Source: Mucilaginibacter myungsuensis (GTDB taxonomy: Bacteria; Bacteroidota; Bacteroidia; Sphingobacteriales; Sphingobacteriaceae). Taken from it: 64,000 bases of DNA. This document shows positions 44,577 to 53,107 of this stretch, piece by piece; position 1 is the stretch's first letter, and the number at the start of each line of letters is the position of its first letter. The notes under the pieces were generated by a model. The model searched no databases and was not told the DNA's origin. It saw only the letters and a list, made by a program, of their open reading frames with translations. The position numbers and the translations under genes are program-made. Location: positions 496,001 through 560,000 of the forward strand of contig NZ_JADFFL010000003.1 in the NCBI RefSeq assembly GCF_015222005.1, in the 5' to 3' direction.

Positions 44577-45196
44577 CTATCGTATTTTATGTACATAAAG
44601 CTGCCGTAAACAATGTGCAGCACGCCAAAACCAAACGCCCAAAAATACAGTCCGTAGCCCGGGTAAATAGCAGCGATCAAACCTAACAAAATTTCGTTGA
44701 TGCCAAGGTATTGCACGCCTTTGTAAGTGTAATTTCCGGCCCCTACCAGCGCCAGGCCATAAAATATCAGTGATGCCGGGGCTACAATGCCCCAATACTC
44801 GCGCTGCCAAACAAACACCAGCATCAGCGCCCCGCCGGTAAGCAGCGGTACCGACATATTGAAGATCAGCGCCTTGCTGCCCGCATTCCAAAACTTCTGC
44901 CCGGTGCGGCGCGCTTTGCGCATGCTCAGGATAAGACCGGTAGCTAAAGATGCACCAAGCACCACTACCGCTATCAGCAATAGCTTCTCGATGATCAGCA
45001 GGTCATCTACCTCGCCACGCTGATCATAAGTGGCCGACCAGAACGGGTTGATCACCCGGTAAGCCAGGTAGGCACCCACTAAAGCGTAAACCCCGGCCAA
45101 TATGCCCGAAAGCCCGCTAAGCGACAAAAATTTTGACGAACGCTCCATCAAGTTGCGGATGGAGGCCAGATCTTGCTGTACTTGATTATTTTCCAA
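44573..45196 (-). CDS. Membrane protein of the creD operon
   Basis: 207 residues, about five or six membrane helices after a cytoplasmic coiled N-terminus (QQDLASIRNLMERSSKFLSL). Helices include LIIEKLLLIAVVVLGASLATG and MSVPLLTGGALMLVFVWQRE. First gene of the leftward operon; the next gene overlaps by ATGA. It may sense the envelope state for the winged-helix regulator (inference). Confidence 0.82.
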   Translation of the reverse strand: MENNQVQQDLASIRNLMERSSKFLSLSGLSGILAGVYALVGAYLAYRVINPFWSATYDQRGEVDDLLIIEKLLLIAVVVLGASLATGLILSMRKARRTGQKFWNAGSKALIFNMSVPLLTGGALMLVFVWQREYWGIVAPASLIFYGLALVGAGNYTYKGVQYLGINEILLGLIAAIYPGYGLYFWAFGFGVLHIVYGSFMYIKYDR

Positions 45197-45239
45197 TGGT
45201 TAAAGTACTTTGTTATTCAAAGTAAGGTATTATAAATGG

Positions 45240-45345
45240 ATGGTGCAAGATTTATTTTTATTTTTTTGGTGGAAGGCTTGAGAGAGGTAGAAGGCGAAAG
45301 GTTAAAGGTTAAAAGTCAAAGGTTTATTGTGGAAAGCGAAAGGAG
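45240..45345. repeat. Purine-rich degenerate repeat tract
   Basis: Repeats of AAAGGTT / AAAGTCAAAGG within GAAGGCGAAAGGTTAAAGG and its continuation. It is non-coding and similar in flavour to the pentanucleotide-like tracts between era and der. Confidence 0.4.
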
Positions 45346-45392
45346 AACGAAAAAGATTGGGCGTTTTCTTACGGTCGTTAGGTAGCTAAACA

Positions 45393-45427
45393 AAAACGGT
45401 CCGCAGCTTTTGGCTTCGGACCGTTTT
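45393..45427 (-). terminator. Terminator of the S41 peptidase gene
   Basis: AAAACGGTCCG ... CGGACCGTTTT stem; T-run continues on the minus strand. Confidence 0.85.
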
Positions 45428-45444
45428 ATGATACCCTGATCTTA

Positions 45445-46803
45445 TCAGATCTTTTTAAGCGGTTGCGGGGTGGCGGATATCCTTCCGTTGCCCATTAGGG
45501 TCTTGCGGGTTAGGCTTTCCAGTTTGCTACCTGCGCGGTTAATGTAAACCCTTGATACATTTGGGCCGATGTTGGCATTCAGACCGGTGATCACCAATAC
45601 GTCGGGCTTAACTTCTTTTAGCAGGTAGCTCTCTACCGGTTTACCGGGTTCGGCACGGTTCCAAAACATTTGGCCTTTTACGTAAGTGATGTTAATGTTG
45701 TTAGTGTATTTACCCACCAGCTCGCCGTATTTCGCTTTCAGATCGGCCGGACCGGTGGCTATAGCGGCATCATCAAGCACCCATTGCGCGGCGGCTTTCT
45801 GCACCGTGTCGGTAGATGTTTTCATGATGTCCTCCAAAATAAGTCGGCGGGCAACTACAAGCGCGTCCTCTTTGCCGGTCTGCACGTCAGGGATCACACC
45901 AATGCCTTCCCAGCCTGTATTGTCATTAGGGCCAACTACCATCTTTACAGGGATAAATGCCTGCAAGTTGCTACCCAACTGTACGTTGCCGCCGGCAATG
46001 CCCGCGCCTGCGCTGGTATCACCCACAATGGTGGCGCGTTTAAGCTTTTGCATGGCGTAAGCAAATCCTTCGGATGCCGAACCTGTGCTCCTGCCGCTCA
46101 GGATGTAAACCTTAGCGTTAGGCATGTGTTTGCCCGGGGTGTAGGAGTAGGTCCATTCCTGCACATCGCGCTTGCGATCCTTATAAAAACCGTTCAGGTA
46201 ATACTGCTCGTTGCCGGGGTTATAGAAGTACGAAGCCAAAAAGCGGCCCATCTGCCCGCTGCCCCCGCCGTTGTGGCGAACATCCAGGATCACATATTTG
46301 CTGTAGGCCGACATATTCATCGCAGCGGCCGCCATCTCAAAAGCCTCCTGCGAGGCCAGGAATGGCCCCGGGATATCTACATAAGCGGTAGAGGTAGCGC
46401 CATCTATCTCTACTTTTTTAAATCCGTAGTTAGCGCGCTGATCCGAGTTGTCCTCGCCGCCTCTACGCTGTCCGCCGCCGCCTTGCTGCGGTGCACTGCG
46501 CGATACACGCAGGTGAACATCCTTGTGCGTTTTGCGCAGATCTTCGGTCAGCCTGTTGGCCAGTTCGTTCTCTGTCAGGTTATTGTAGCGGCCTTCAGAT
46601 TCTAACTTCAACAAGGCTTCTTTATACTTGGCGCTTATCTCGGGGAAAGGATAAACATCAACCAACCTGTCGGTCAGTCTGGTAACTACGGTGTGCCTGT
46701 CGGCATCGCTAACGGTCTGTGCAAAAGATGTCTGGTTGATAAATAACAAGGCCACACCTGTGCAAAGCACCCGGCAGGTTTGTTTAATAGCGATCGGTGT
46801 CAT
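45445..46803 (-). CDS. Secreted S41-family (C-terminal-processing-type) peptidase
   Basis: 452 residues, signal peptide (VLCTGVALLFINQTSFA-Q), an N-terminal helical region (30-100), a Gly/Arg linker (GGGGQRRGGED) and the S41 core (VILDVRHNGGGSGQMGRFLA). The serine block reads LSGRSTGSASEGFAYAMQ, with GDTSAGAG after it. There is no PDZ domain between the halves. The group is common in Bacteroidota and is likely periplasmic or outer-membrane associated, degrading unknown polypeptides. Confidence 0.9.
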   Translation of the reverse strand: MTPIAIKQTCRVLCTGVALLFINQTSFAQTVSDADRHTVVTRLTDRLVDVYPFPEISAKYKEALLKLESEGRYNNLTENELANRLTEDLRKTHKDVHLRVSRSAPQQGGGGQRRGGEDNSDQRANYGFKKVEIDGATSTAYVDIPGPFLASQEAFEMAAAAMNMSAYSKYVILDVRHNGGGSGQMGRFLASYFYNPGNEQYYLNGFYKDRKRDVQEWTYSYTPGKHMPNAKVYILSGRSTGSASEGFAYAMQKLKRATIVGDTSAGAGIAGGNVQLGSNLQAFIPVKMVVGPNDNTGWEGIGVIPDVQTGKEDALVVARRLILEDIMKTSTDTVQKAAAQWVLDDAAIATGPADLKAKYGELVGKYTNNINITYVKGQMFWNRAEPGKPVESYLLKEVKPDVLVITGLNANIGPNVSRVYINRAGSKLESLTRKTLMGNGRISATPQPLKKI

Positions 46804-46921
46804 TTAAATGTTCTGAGTTTGAGGTGGTGAATTGAAGCCAAATATAACACTTGCGGCCGGATCTACGGCCTGGCAACCGCACCGACGAACGTAAAAGAAT
46901 AGTTGCAGACACTGCCGCTCA

Positions 46922-48847
46922 CTACATTGGCAAAGTAATATAAAAGTCGGACCCACTGCCCGGCGCGCTTACCACGCCAATCTTACCGTGGTTGGCTTCG
47001 GCATATTCTTTACACATCAGCAGGCCCATGCCGGTGCCTTTTTCATTAGTAGTTCCCTGGGTACTTTCGTTATCTAAACTAAATATATGGCTTTGCTTTA
47101 GTTCGCTCATGCCTACGCCGTTGTCTTTTACGGTGATGGTAGCCTGCAACTGATCTTTGTTAGCCACCCCAATGATCCAAACCCGGCCACCCACCGGGGT
47201 GAATTTAATGGCGTTGGATACCAGGTTGCGCATCATAAACTCAAAATGGTCCACATCGCAATACACCGCAAGGCCGGGGTCTACCAGATCCTTCAGCAAG
47301 ATCTGTTTTTGTTCGGCGCTCTCCGCCAGCAGGTCAAAGGTACGTGCGATAACGGGGCCTATCTCAAAACGGATAGGGGCTATTTTGATACCCTTGATCT
47401 GCATTTGGCCCCATTTAAGCAATCCGTCCAGCGTCTCTAACGATGCCTTGCTGGTCTTCTCTAACTGACCCAGCATTTTCTTGCGGTCGGCGGGGGTCAG
47501 GTCGGCATCGTCTATCACTTGTAATAAGCCTATCATAGAGATGAACGGCGCCCTAAGATCGTGCGCCAATACCGACAGCAAACGGTCTTTAGTTTTATTG
47601 GTGTCGGCCAAGCCACGGTTAAGTTTGCGTAATTGGTAATAAAAGAAACCAATGCCGCCAATGATGAGCAAAGCTACCAGCGCCCCGCCGATGATGATCT
47701 TGCGCTCAAGTTTTTGCCGTTCGTTCATCGCCTCTACCTGCATGCGCGACTTATTCAATTCACTGGTCGATTTTACGGCGGCTACCTGATCAGACATCTC
47801 GCGGTAAAATAACGAGTCGGCAATCGCATATTGTTCTTTCTTCAGGTCCAGGGCGGTCTTATCATCACCCAGTTTCTCGTACAGGGCCGACATTTTTTCG
47901 AGCGCGTTCACCGTCAGTTTATTGCTTTGACGGGTTGCGGCAAGGGTACGGGCTTGATGCAAATATTTTAAGCTCTCCTTGTTGTCCACCTGCAGGTAAG
48001 ATACCGCCAGGTTGATGAGGCTCTCCATTTGCCGCAAATAATTTTTGATGTCGCGCGATATAGCAAGCGCCTCTTTTTGCAACGTGATAGCCTTTTTTAT
48101 ATCACCCTCTTTAACATGAATAGATGCCAGCGTATTGGTCAGCGTAATGTACGACCCGTTGAATTTTGGCCGTACCGCTTGCTTCAAGCCAAGTTCAACA
48201 CTGGCTTTAGCCTCGTTTAAACGGCTCATCTCGCGGTAGATCATCCCGTACGAGTTGGCGATGTTGAAGTACAGGCTGGAGAACGGCAATGTTTTATTAA
48301 CAGAATCCGCCGTGCGCAGGTATTTCAGCGCCATTGGGTAACTGCGCTGCCAAATATGGTCTTCGGCCAGGCCGATGTTAGATTCAGCCAAACCTCGGGC
48401 ATAGGCAGCTTTTTCGCTTAACTGTAAGGCGTTCAGGTGAAACTCAATGGCTTTATCATAATTGCCGCTGCGCAACTCTACTACACCCAGGCGGTTGGTC
48501 TCAGTAACGATACCCTTATCATCTTTAAGCGACCGGTAGATAGCCAGCGCGTCCTGATAGTTTTTGCGGGCATGACCGTACTTACCCTGATTATCGTTTA
48601 TCAGCCCAAATTGGTGCAGCATCATGGCTTCGCCTGCCTTGTAGTTGTTCAGGCGGGCATGATCCATAGCCTTATCGGCCATCAGCTGCGCCGAATCGGG
48701 GTCACGGTACCTAAGTTCGGTAATGATACTATCATACGCCTTCATCTGCTTTTGCAAGCGGGCGTTATCACCCTGTGCCAAAACACGGGGTGCGCAAAAA
48801 TACAGCGCGCAAAAAAGCGCCAAAGCGGATAGTTTTAATTGGGGCAT
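46922..48847 (-). CDS. TPR-containing sensor histidine kinase
   Basis: 641 residues. Signal peptide (LKLSALALFCALYFCAPRVLA-Q, one over the usual length), six or more TPR units in the periplasm (about 40-340; e.g. YGHARKNYQDALAIYRSLKD), one transmembrane helix (IIIGGALVALLIIGGIGFFY), then HisKA with LSVLAHDLRAPFISM and HATPase_c (NLVSNAIKFTPVGG, DNGVGMSELK, KGTGMGLLMCKEY). The TPR region is the probable sensor of a protein ligand. No response regulator is adjacent. Confidence 0.92.
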   Translation of the reverse strand: MPQLKLSALALFCALYFCAPRVLAQGDNARLQKQMKAYDSIITELRYRDPDSAQLMADKAMDHARLNNYKAGEAMMLHQFGLINDNQGKYGHARKNYQDALAIYRSLKDDKGIVTETNRLGVVELRSGNYDKAIEFHLNALQLSEKAAYARGLAESNIGLAEDHIWQRSYPMALKYLRTADSVNKTLPFSSLYFNIANSYGMIYREMSRLNEAKASVELGLKQAVRPKFNGSYITLTNTLASIHVKEGDIKKAITLQKEALAISRDIKNYLRQMESLINLAVSYLQVDNKESLKYLHQARTLAATRQSNKLTVNALEKMSALYEKLGDDKTALDLKKEQYAIADSLFYREMSDQVAAVKSTSELNKSRMQVEAMNERQKLERKIIIGGALVALLIIGGIGFFYYQLRKLNRGLADTNKTKDRLLSVLAHDLRAPFISMIGLLQVIDDADLTPADRKKMLGQLEKTSKASLETLDGLLKWGQMQIKGIKIAPIRFEIGPVIARTFDLLAESAEQKQILLKDLVDPGLAVYCDVDHFEFMMRNLVSNAIKFTPVGGRVWIIGVANKDQLQATITVKDNGVGMSELKQSHIFSLDNESTQGTTNEKGTGMGLLMCKEYAEANHGKIGVVSAPGSGSDFYITLPM

Positions 48848-48921
48848 ATCTTTTTGGAAAGATCCTACAAGTTAACTTGCTATACGCAATACTGCAAATT
48901 TTGTTACGCCGAATAACAAAC

Positions 48922-48952
48922 AAAAAAGGCAGCTACCTCCCGGTGCTGCCTT
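48922..48952 (-). terminator. Terminator of the ECF operon
   Basis: AAGGCAGC ... GCTGCCTT, with a T6 run on the minus strand, 38 bp downstream of the Rieske gene. Confidence 0.8.
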
Positions 48953-48989
48953 GTACCCAAATACCAATACCTAATTACTTATTGGGATG

Positions 48990-49451
48990 TTATGCCGTAA
49001 CCGTCAATGCGTTGCCCGCTATGCTAACGGTATAGCGCCTTAAAGCCGTTGCTGCTGGCCCTTGCAGTAACGCGCCATCTTTAGCGAACTGGCTGCCGTG
49101 ATTAGGGCAAATAAACACCCCCTGCGCGTTGTTATAACCCACCGGCGTGCCCTGATGGGTACAGCCCACCTGCACCGCGGTGAAAGATGCAGCCGCATTC
49201 CCCGCAGCCACGCGGACCAGGATAACCCCGTTAGCTACCTTGCTCGACCCTACCGTGGTCAATTCGGTGGCCAGATCGGCGGTCACCAGGTTAGTGGGTG
49301 GGTTGTTGGTGGGTGGGTTATTCGTTGGCGGGTTGTTGCCGGGCGTAGGGTTATCAGCCACGGGATCCTTGCCGCAGCCGGCCAATCCGCAACCGGTGCA
49401 TACGGCCAGCAGGCCAATGCCAAACTTGGTTAAAAATTCGTCTCTTTCCAT
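48990..49451 (-). CDS. Rieske [2Fe-2S] protein with membrane-anchoring N-terminus
   Basis: 153 residues. A hydrophobic Cys-rich N-terminus (GIGLLAVCTGCGLAGCGKDP) suggests a signal anchor or lipid attachment. A spacer carries three tandem NNPPT units (38-53). The Rieske domain holds cluster ligands Cys97/His99 (CTHQG) and Cys115/His118 (CPNHGS). It is last in the ECF operon after YceI and DUF5777, so the three may form an exported electron-transfer or lipid-handling set. Confidence 0.92.
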   Translation of the reverse strand: MERDEFLTKFGIGLLAVCTGCGLAGCGKDPVADNPTPGNNPPTNNPPTNNPPTNLVTADLATELTTVGSSKVANGVILVRVAAGNAAASFTAVQVGCTHQGTPVGYNNAQGVFICPNHGSQFAKDGALLQGPAATALRRYTVSIAGNALTVTA

Positions 49452-49487
49452 TTGTTCCTCCTTTTGTAAAGTGATCGTTTATGCGTT

Positions 49488-50432
49488 TTAGTATTTGTTT
49501 TTAGAGCGACCCGATAGTTCGAACATTCTTGATATGGTAAAGCCCAAACGGAATTGCCCTTTGCCCCAGCTCGATTCGGTATCGGCCAGGTAATTGATCT
49601 CGGATATCGCCTGCGAGTTGCTGAGGTTAAGCGTGAACACGTGCCCGCCCGTTTCTATCTCCCAGCCTACGCCAATGGGATCGTAAAAATTGGTGGTGGT
49701 ATTGTTGCTGCTGCGGAACGACGAGAACGGGTGATGATAATCAACCACAATGCCCGATCGCTTGGTCACCTTTAAACGGAACGCACCGCCCAGCACAAAA
49801 AAGTTCTTCTCGTTATCGGGCAGGTACGGGAACGGCAAATTATTGCGCAGATACGACGGCGTTATCTGCATCGAAAAATTGGTAGAGAATTTACGGGCGA
49901 TGACCAGTTGCGTAAAATAATTAAGCCTGTTGGTGTAGGGCTTAAAAACGTTGGTGGTAACGCTGTACGGTTTCAACCCGGTCTTGCCAATGATGGTCGC
50001 GCTGAAAGGCATGGCATCGTCAGCGGTCTGTTGCAGAAAATGATATTTCAGGCCCAGTTCCAATAATTGCTCAAACTTGCTGCGGCCAAATTGCAGGTCC
50101 AGCTTATCGCTGATGCCGTACTCGAAACCGATAAAAATATCGCTCGAATTATCCAGTCCCCACAAGGTTTTACCCCCACCCGCAGATCCGCCAATGTCGC
50201 CAAAACGGTGGATGACCACAAAGTTGAGGTTACCTTTTTTGACCGTCTCGGTGGTTTGCGAGAAGATCAGTCGGGAGGCTTTAAAAGTGGCGATCACCGG
50301 TTCGTTATCAGCAGTGGTCGACATGGCGTTAAGCAATGAATCGGCCGAACTGGTTTTAGCCGGTGGCGTAGTTTGGGCGCGGACGGTGCACACCGCCCCT
50401 GCCAACAGGCAAAGCGCTATCGTACTTTTCAT
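49488..50432 (-). CDS. DUF5777 outer-membrane beta-barrel protein
   Basis: 314 residues with signal peptide (IALCLLAGAVCTVRA-Q). Alternating aromatic strands (FVVIHRFGDIGGSAGGG, FIGFEYGISDKLDLQFGRS, KFSTNFSMQITPSYLRNN) and the ending FRLGFTISRMFELSGR match the DUF5777 barrel family. Located 11 bp downstream of yceI; no function is established. Confidence 0.85.
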   Translation of the reverse strand: MKSTIALCLLAGAVCTVRAQTTPPAKTSSADSLLNAMSTTADNEPVIATFKASRLIFSQTTETVKKGNLNFVVIHRFGDIGGSAGGGKTLWGLDNSSDIFIGFEYGISDKLDLQFGRSKFEQLLELGLKYHFLQQTADDAMPFSATIIGKTGLKPYSVTTNVFKPYTNRLNYFTQLVIARKFSTNFSMQITPSYLRNNLPFPYLPDNEKNFFVLGGAFRLKVTKRSGIVVDYHHPFSSFRSSNNTTTNFYDPIGVGWEIETGGHVFTLNLSNSQAISEINYLADTESSWGKGQFRLGFTISRMFELSGRSKNKY

Positions 50433-50443
50433 ATATGGCTTCT

Positions 50444-50980
50444 TTAGTTTTTGATGTAGGTGGCCGTTACGCTTACGCTGATGCTTTCGGCGATCTTTTG
50501 GAATACCAGTTTGGGGATGTCTATCTTATGGTCGACACATTTTACCGTGAACTCTGAATTAAAACTGACCGCGCCGCCTTTCACGGTGAATGCCCCGTCA
50601 ATAGTGCGGTTCTGGGTAACACCGTGCACGGTGAGGTCGCCGGTGGCTTTTACCGCATAGGTACCGTCTTTGGTAAGATCCGGCAGCGACTGCACTTTTC
50701 CCTTAAAGGTGGCGTTGGGGAATTTATCGCTCTCCATGTAATTCTCGTTAAAATGCTCCTGCATTAGCGACTTTTGGAACTTGAACGAGCGTATCGGCAC
50801 GTTAAACGCTACCTCTCCTGTGGTGGCTTTATAGACCGACGCAGCAGTGGCCGACGTGGCCCGGATATCCTCCAGCGGGGCTTTGGAATAGAGGCTCACC
50901 TTTGCGTTTTTACAGGCAAAAAGAGTCCCGTCTGCCTGGTGCGGTAGCATCCAAGCCAGTAATATTAGCAGATGTTTCAT
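50444..50980 (-). CDS. YceI-family periplasmic protein
   Basis: 178 residues with a signal peptide (LLILLAWMLPHQADG). The YceI lipocalin-like barrel is clear (EVAFNVPIRSFKFQKSLMQE, FNENYMESDKFPNATFKGKV, LTVHGVTQNRTIDGAFTVKG). Family members bind isoprenoid-type ligands. It follows the anti-sigma-like gene by 3 bp and is cotranscribed with DUF5777 and Rieske. Confidence 0.92.
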   Translation of the reverse strand: MKHLLILLAWMLPHQADGTLFACKNAKVSLYSKAPLEDIRATSATAASVYKATTGEVAFNVPIRSFKFQKSLMQEHFNENYMESDKFPNATFKGKVQSLPDLTKDGTYAVKATGDLTVHGVTQNRTIDGAFTVKGGAVSFNSEFTVKCVDHKIDIPKLVFQKIAESISVSVTATYIKN

Positions 50981-50983
50981 GGC

Positions 50984-52279
50984 TTAAGGGTTTTTATTGA
51001 TAATGGTCCAGCTTGCTGACAAGGCTATCCCGGCGGTCTGGAGTTTTACGCGGTTGTTGCCAATATCAGTAAGCGGCAATTTAAGATAGGGTTGTAGCCC
51101 TATGCTGAATTTATTGTTAAGTTTTCGCTGATAAGTGGTCGATAGGTCCAGCACGCCTAAGATGTGATTGTTCCGGTTCGATACCGAAAAGCTGCTTGGC
51201 CCGTAAGTATAGCTCGATGCAAATTGATAATCGTACGTCTCTTTCAGCATAAAGTAAGATGACAGGCCGGCGCCTATGTTAAAGGAGTTCCTCCCCTGCC
51301 GATAAACCTGATAATCAACCATCAGCGGGATATCCAGCACCCGGCAATCGGCCATTACGCCGGTTGGTTTGGTATAGAAATTATAGGTGCTGATGTAACT
51401 GCTGTAGTCGGTAGCGTAAGGCACCTGGCTGTACACCGCCCCCGTGCTAATTGTCAGTTTATTACTTACCCCGACCGAGAAGATCAACCCGGCGGTCTTG
51501 CCCATTTTAGAATCTCGCAGCGAGCCTACCCCATTAAAACTTGGCGACAGTATCGCCGATATTGCCAGGCCGACCGGTCTGCTTTTAACAGCATCGTTCA
51601 CCTTCACATTATTCACAGGCGCAACATCGCTAACCTTTGGGTCTGTAGTGGTAGCATCACCACCCGCTATCACCGCTGTATTTGTCCCTGCCGATGCTAC
51701 CGCGACCACCGTATCCCGTGGCGACGTTGCCGGCTTCTGCGCGATGATGCGGTCGTCCTGTTTAATGATGTCGTCTCCCTGCTTAACCACAGGGGCGCTT
51801 GTCTTATTACCAGTCACCGATCCTGCTTTAACGAGTGACCGTCCGTTGCCGTGCGATGCCGCTACAAGTTTACCCGGCTTAACTGTATTATCTTGCTTAA
51901 CCAAATCCGTCTTAGCTTGCGCTATAACAGGCTGACCGGCCGGTACTTTGCCTGCAATATCTTTTGATGGGAAGGTTGCCGTTGGCTGATCAATAGCTAT
52001 GCTATCCGCTTTAATTCCTTTCTGTCCGTCATTAGCCAATTGCCTACCGCCTTGCTCGGTTGGGTTCAGCATCCACCAACCAAAAGCCAATACGATCAAT
52101 ATCGATGCTGCTATGGCTACCGCCCTGCCGATCGGGAATACCCTGGCTGGCTTTTTACCGCCTGGTAGCTGATCTTCCATGCTGTCCCAGTGGGCCTCGT
52201 CAAATTCAAAATGATCTTCGGGGCCGTCAAAGCTCTGTTTGAACAGTTCGTCAAATTTATGTTTGTCCCCCGCCTTCAT
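50984..52279 (-). CDS. Dual-membrane-spanning anti-sigma-like protein (N-terminal TM, C-terminal OM barrel)
   Basis: 431 residues: a cytoplasmic segment (1-46, acidic, with EFDEAHWDSMEDQLPGG), one inner-membrane helix (about 49-71, RAVAIAASILIVLAFGWWML), a long disordered Thr/Val/Ala/Lys periplasmic region (75-235) and a C-terminal outer-membrane-type beta-barrel (about 236-431: VGLAISAILSPSFNGVGSLR ... LSASWTIINKN). This is the architecture of the Bacteroidota dual-membrane-spanning anti-sigma factors, which hold an ECF sigma factor at the inner membrane while sensing outer-membrane state. The start overlaps the sigma stop by ATGA. Confidence is high for architecture, moderate for role. Confidence 0.85.
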   Translation of the reverse strand: MKAGDKHKFDELFKQSFDGPEDHFEFDEAHWDSMEDQLPGGKKPARVFPIGRAVAIAASILIVLAFGWWMLNPTEQGGRQLANDGQKGIKADSIAIDQPTATFPSKDIAGKVPAGQPVIAQAKTDLVKQDNTVKPGKLVAASHGNGRSLVKAGSVTGNKTSAPVVKQGDDIIKQDDRIIAQKPATSPRDTVVAVASAGTNTAVIAGGDATTTDPKVSDVAPVNNVKVNDAVKSRPVGLAISAILSPSFNGVGSLRDSKMGKTAGLIFSVGVSNKLTISTGAVYSQVPYATDYSSYISTYNFYTKPTGVMADCRVLDIPLMVDYQVYRQGRNSFNIGAGLSSYFMLKETYDYQFASSYTYGPSSFSVSNRNNHILGVLDLSTTYQRKLNNKFSIGLQPYLKLPLTDIGNNRVKLQTAGIALSASWTIINKNP

Positions 52280-52926
52280 ATCCTAAATCCTCGTTGCTTT
52301 AAATTTTCATCCGGTCCGTCATTCTTTATGATGGCCACGGTAGAGTAATGCACCATGTTGCCGCCCGGTGAACGATAGTCGCCCTCGGCTTGTAATATCA
52401 TATCTTTTAGCTTTGCCCTGGCTTTGAAAAGATTCGATTTTGACGTACCGGCGCTGATGCCCAGCATCTCGCCTATCTCGTCGTGCCCGTAGCCTTCTAT
52501 CGCAAATAGGTTAAACACTGTGCGATAGGCGTTTGGCAATTTTTGCACCATGGCCAGCAATTCATCAAAAGCCAGTTTGCGGTCGGGCAGGTCGTCGTGG
52601 CTAATATCCTCGGCTTTTTCAATGTCGTCCATATAGGCCATTTTTAAATTGGCGCGATAGTTATCTATGGACGCATTCATCATGATTCTGCCCAGCCAAG
52701 CTTTGAACGGCTTAGCCTGATCAAATTTTGCCAGATGCGTAAAAACCTTTAAAAATCCCTGATTCATAACTTCTGCCGCCTCGTCGCGGTTGCCGGTGTA
52801 ACGCATACAAATGCCCATGGCAAAGCCGTAAAACAACTTGTACAGTTGTTTCTGACACTTTCTGTCCTGTTCGATACAGCCCGTTATCAGTTGTTTTAAC
52901 TGTTCATCTACCATATTATGGCCCAT
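52276..52926 (-). CDS. ECF-family RNA polymerase sigma factor
   Basis: 216 residues with region 2 (YKLFYGFAMGICMRYTGNRD, EAAEVMNQGFLKVFTHLAKF, FKAWLGRIMMNASID) and region 4 (LPNAYRTVFNLFAIEGYGHD, EIGEMLGISAGTSKSNLFKA). The second ATG (52914) is an equally good start. First gene of the five-gene operon, coupled to the anti-sigma-like gene by a 4-bp overlap; it probably drives its own operon on envelope signals. Confidence 0.95.
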   Translation of the reverse strand: MGHNMVDEQLKQLITGCIEQDRKCQKQLYKLFYGFAMGICMRYTGNRDEAAEVMNQGFLKVFTHLAKFDQAKPFKAWLGRIMMNASIDNYRANLKMAYMDDIEKAEDISHDDLPDRKLAFDELLAMVQKLPNAYRTVFNLFAIEGYGHDEIGEMLGISAGTSKSNLFKARAKLKDMILQAEGDYRSPGGNMVHYSTVAIIKNDGPDENLKQRGFRI

Positions 52927-53050
52927 TGGTCAGTTGAGCATTGTTCCCTTTTTACCCTTAACACGGCGACAGGGGTGGAAAGGTTGCTTAAATGTATGAT
53001 CTTTTTAAAAAAAATATCTGTGAGCAATTTCGGCGACATATAGAAAGCAC

Positions 53051-53082
53051 AAAAAAAGCCCGGCTCAAAATTGGCCGGGCTT
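53051..53082 (-). terminator. Terminator of lipoprotein copy 1
   Basis: AAGCCCGGC ... GCCGGGCTT stem with T7 run on the minus strand. Confidence 0.85.
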
Positions 53083-53107
53083 GATATGGTATATTTATAA
53101 AGGGATA

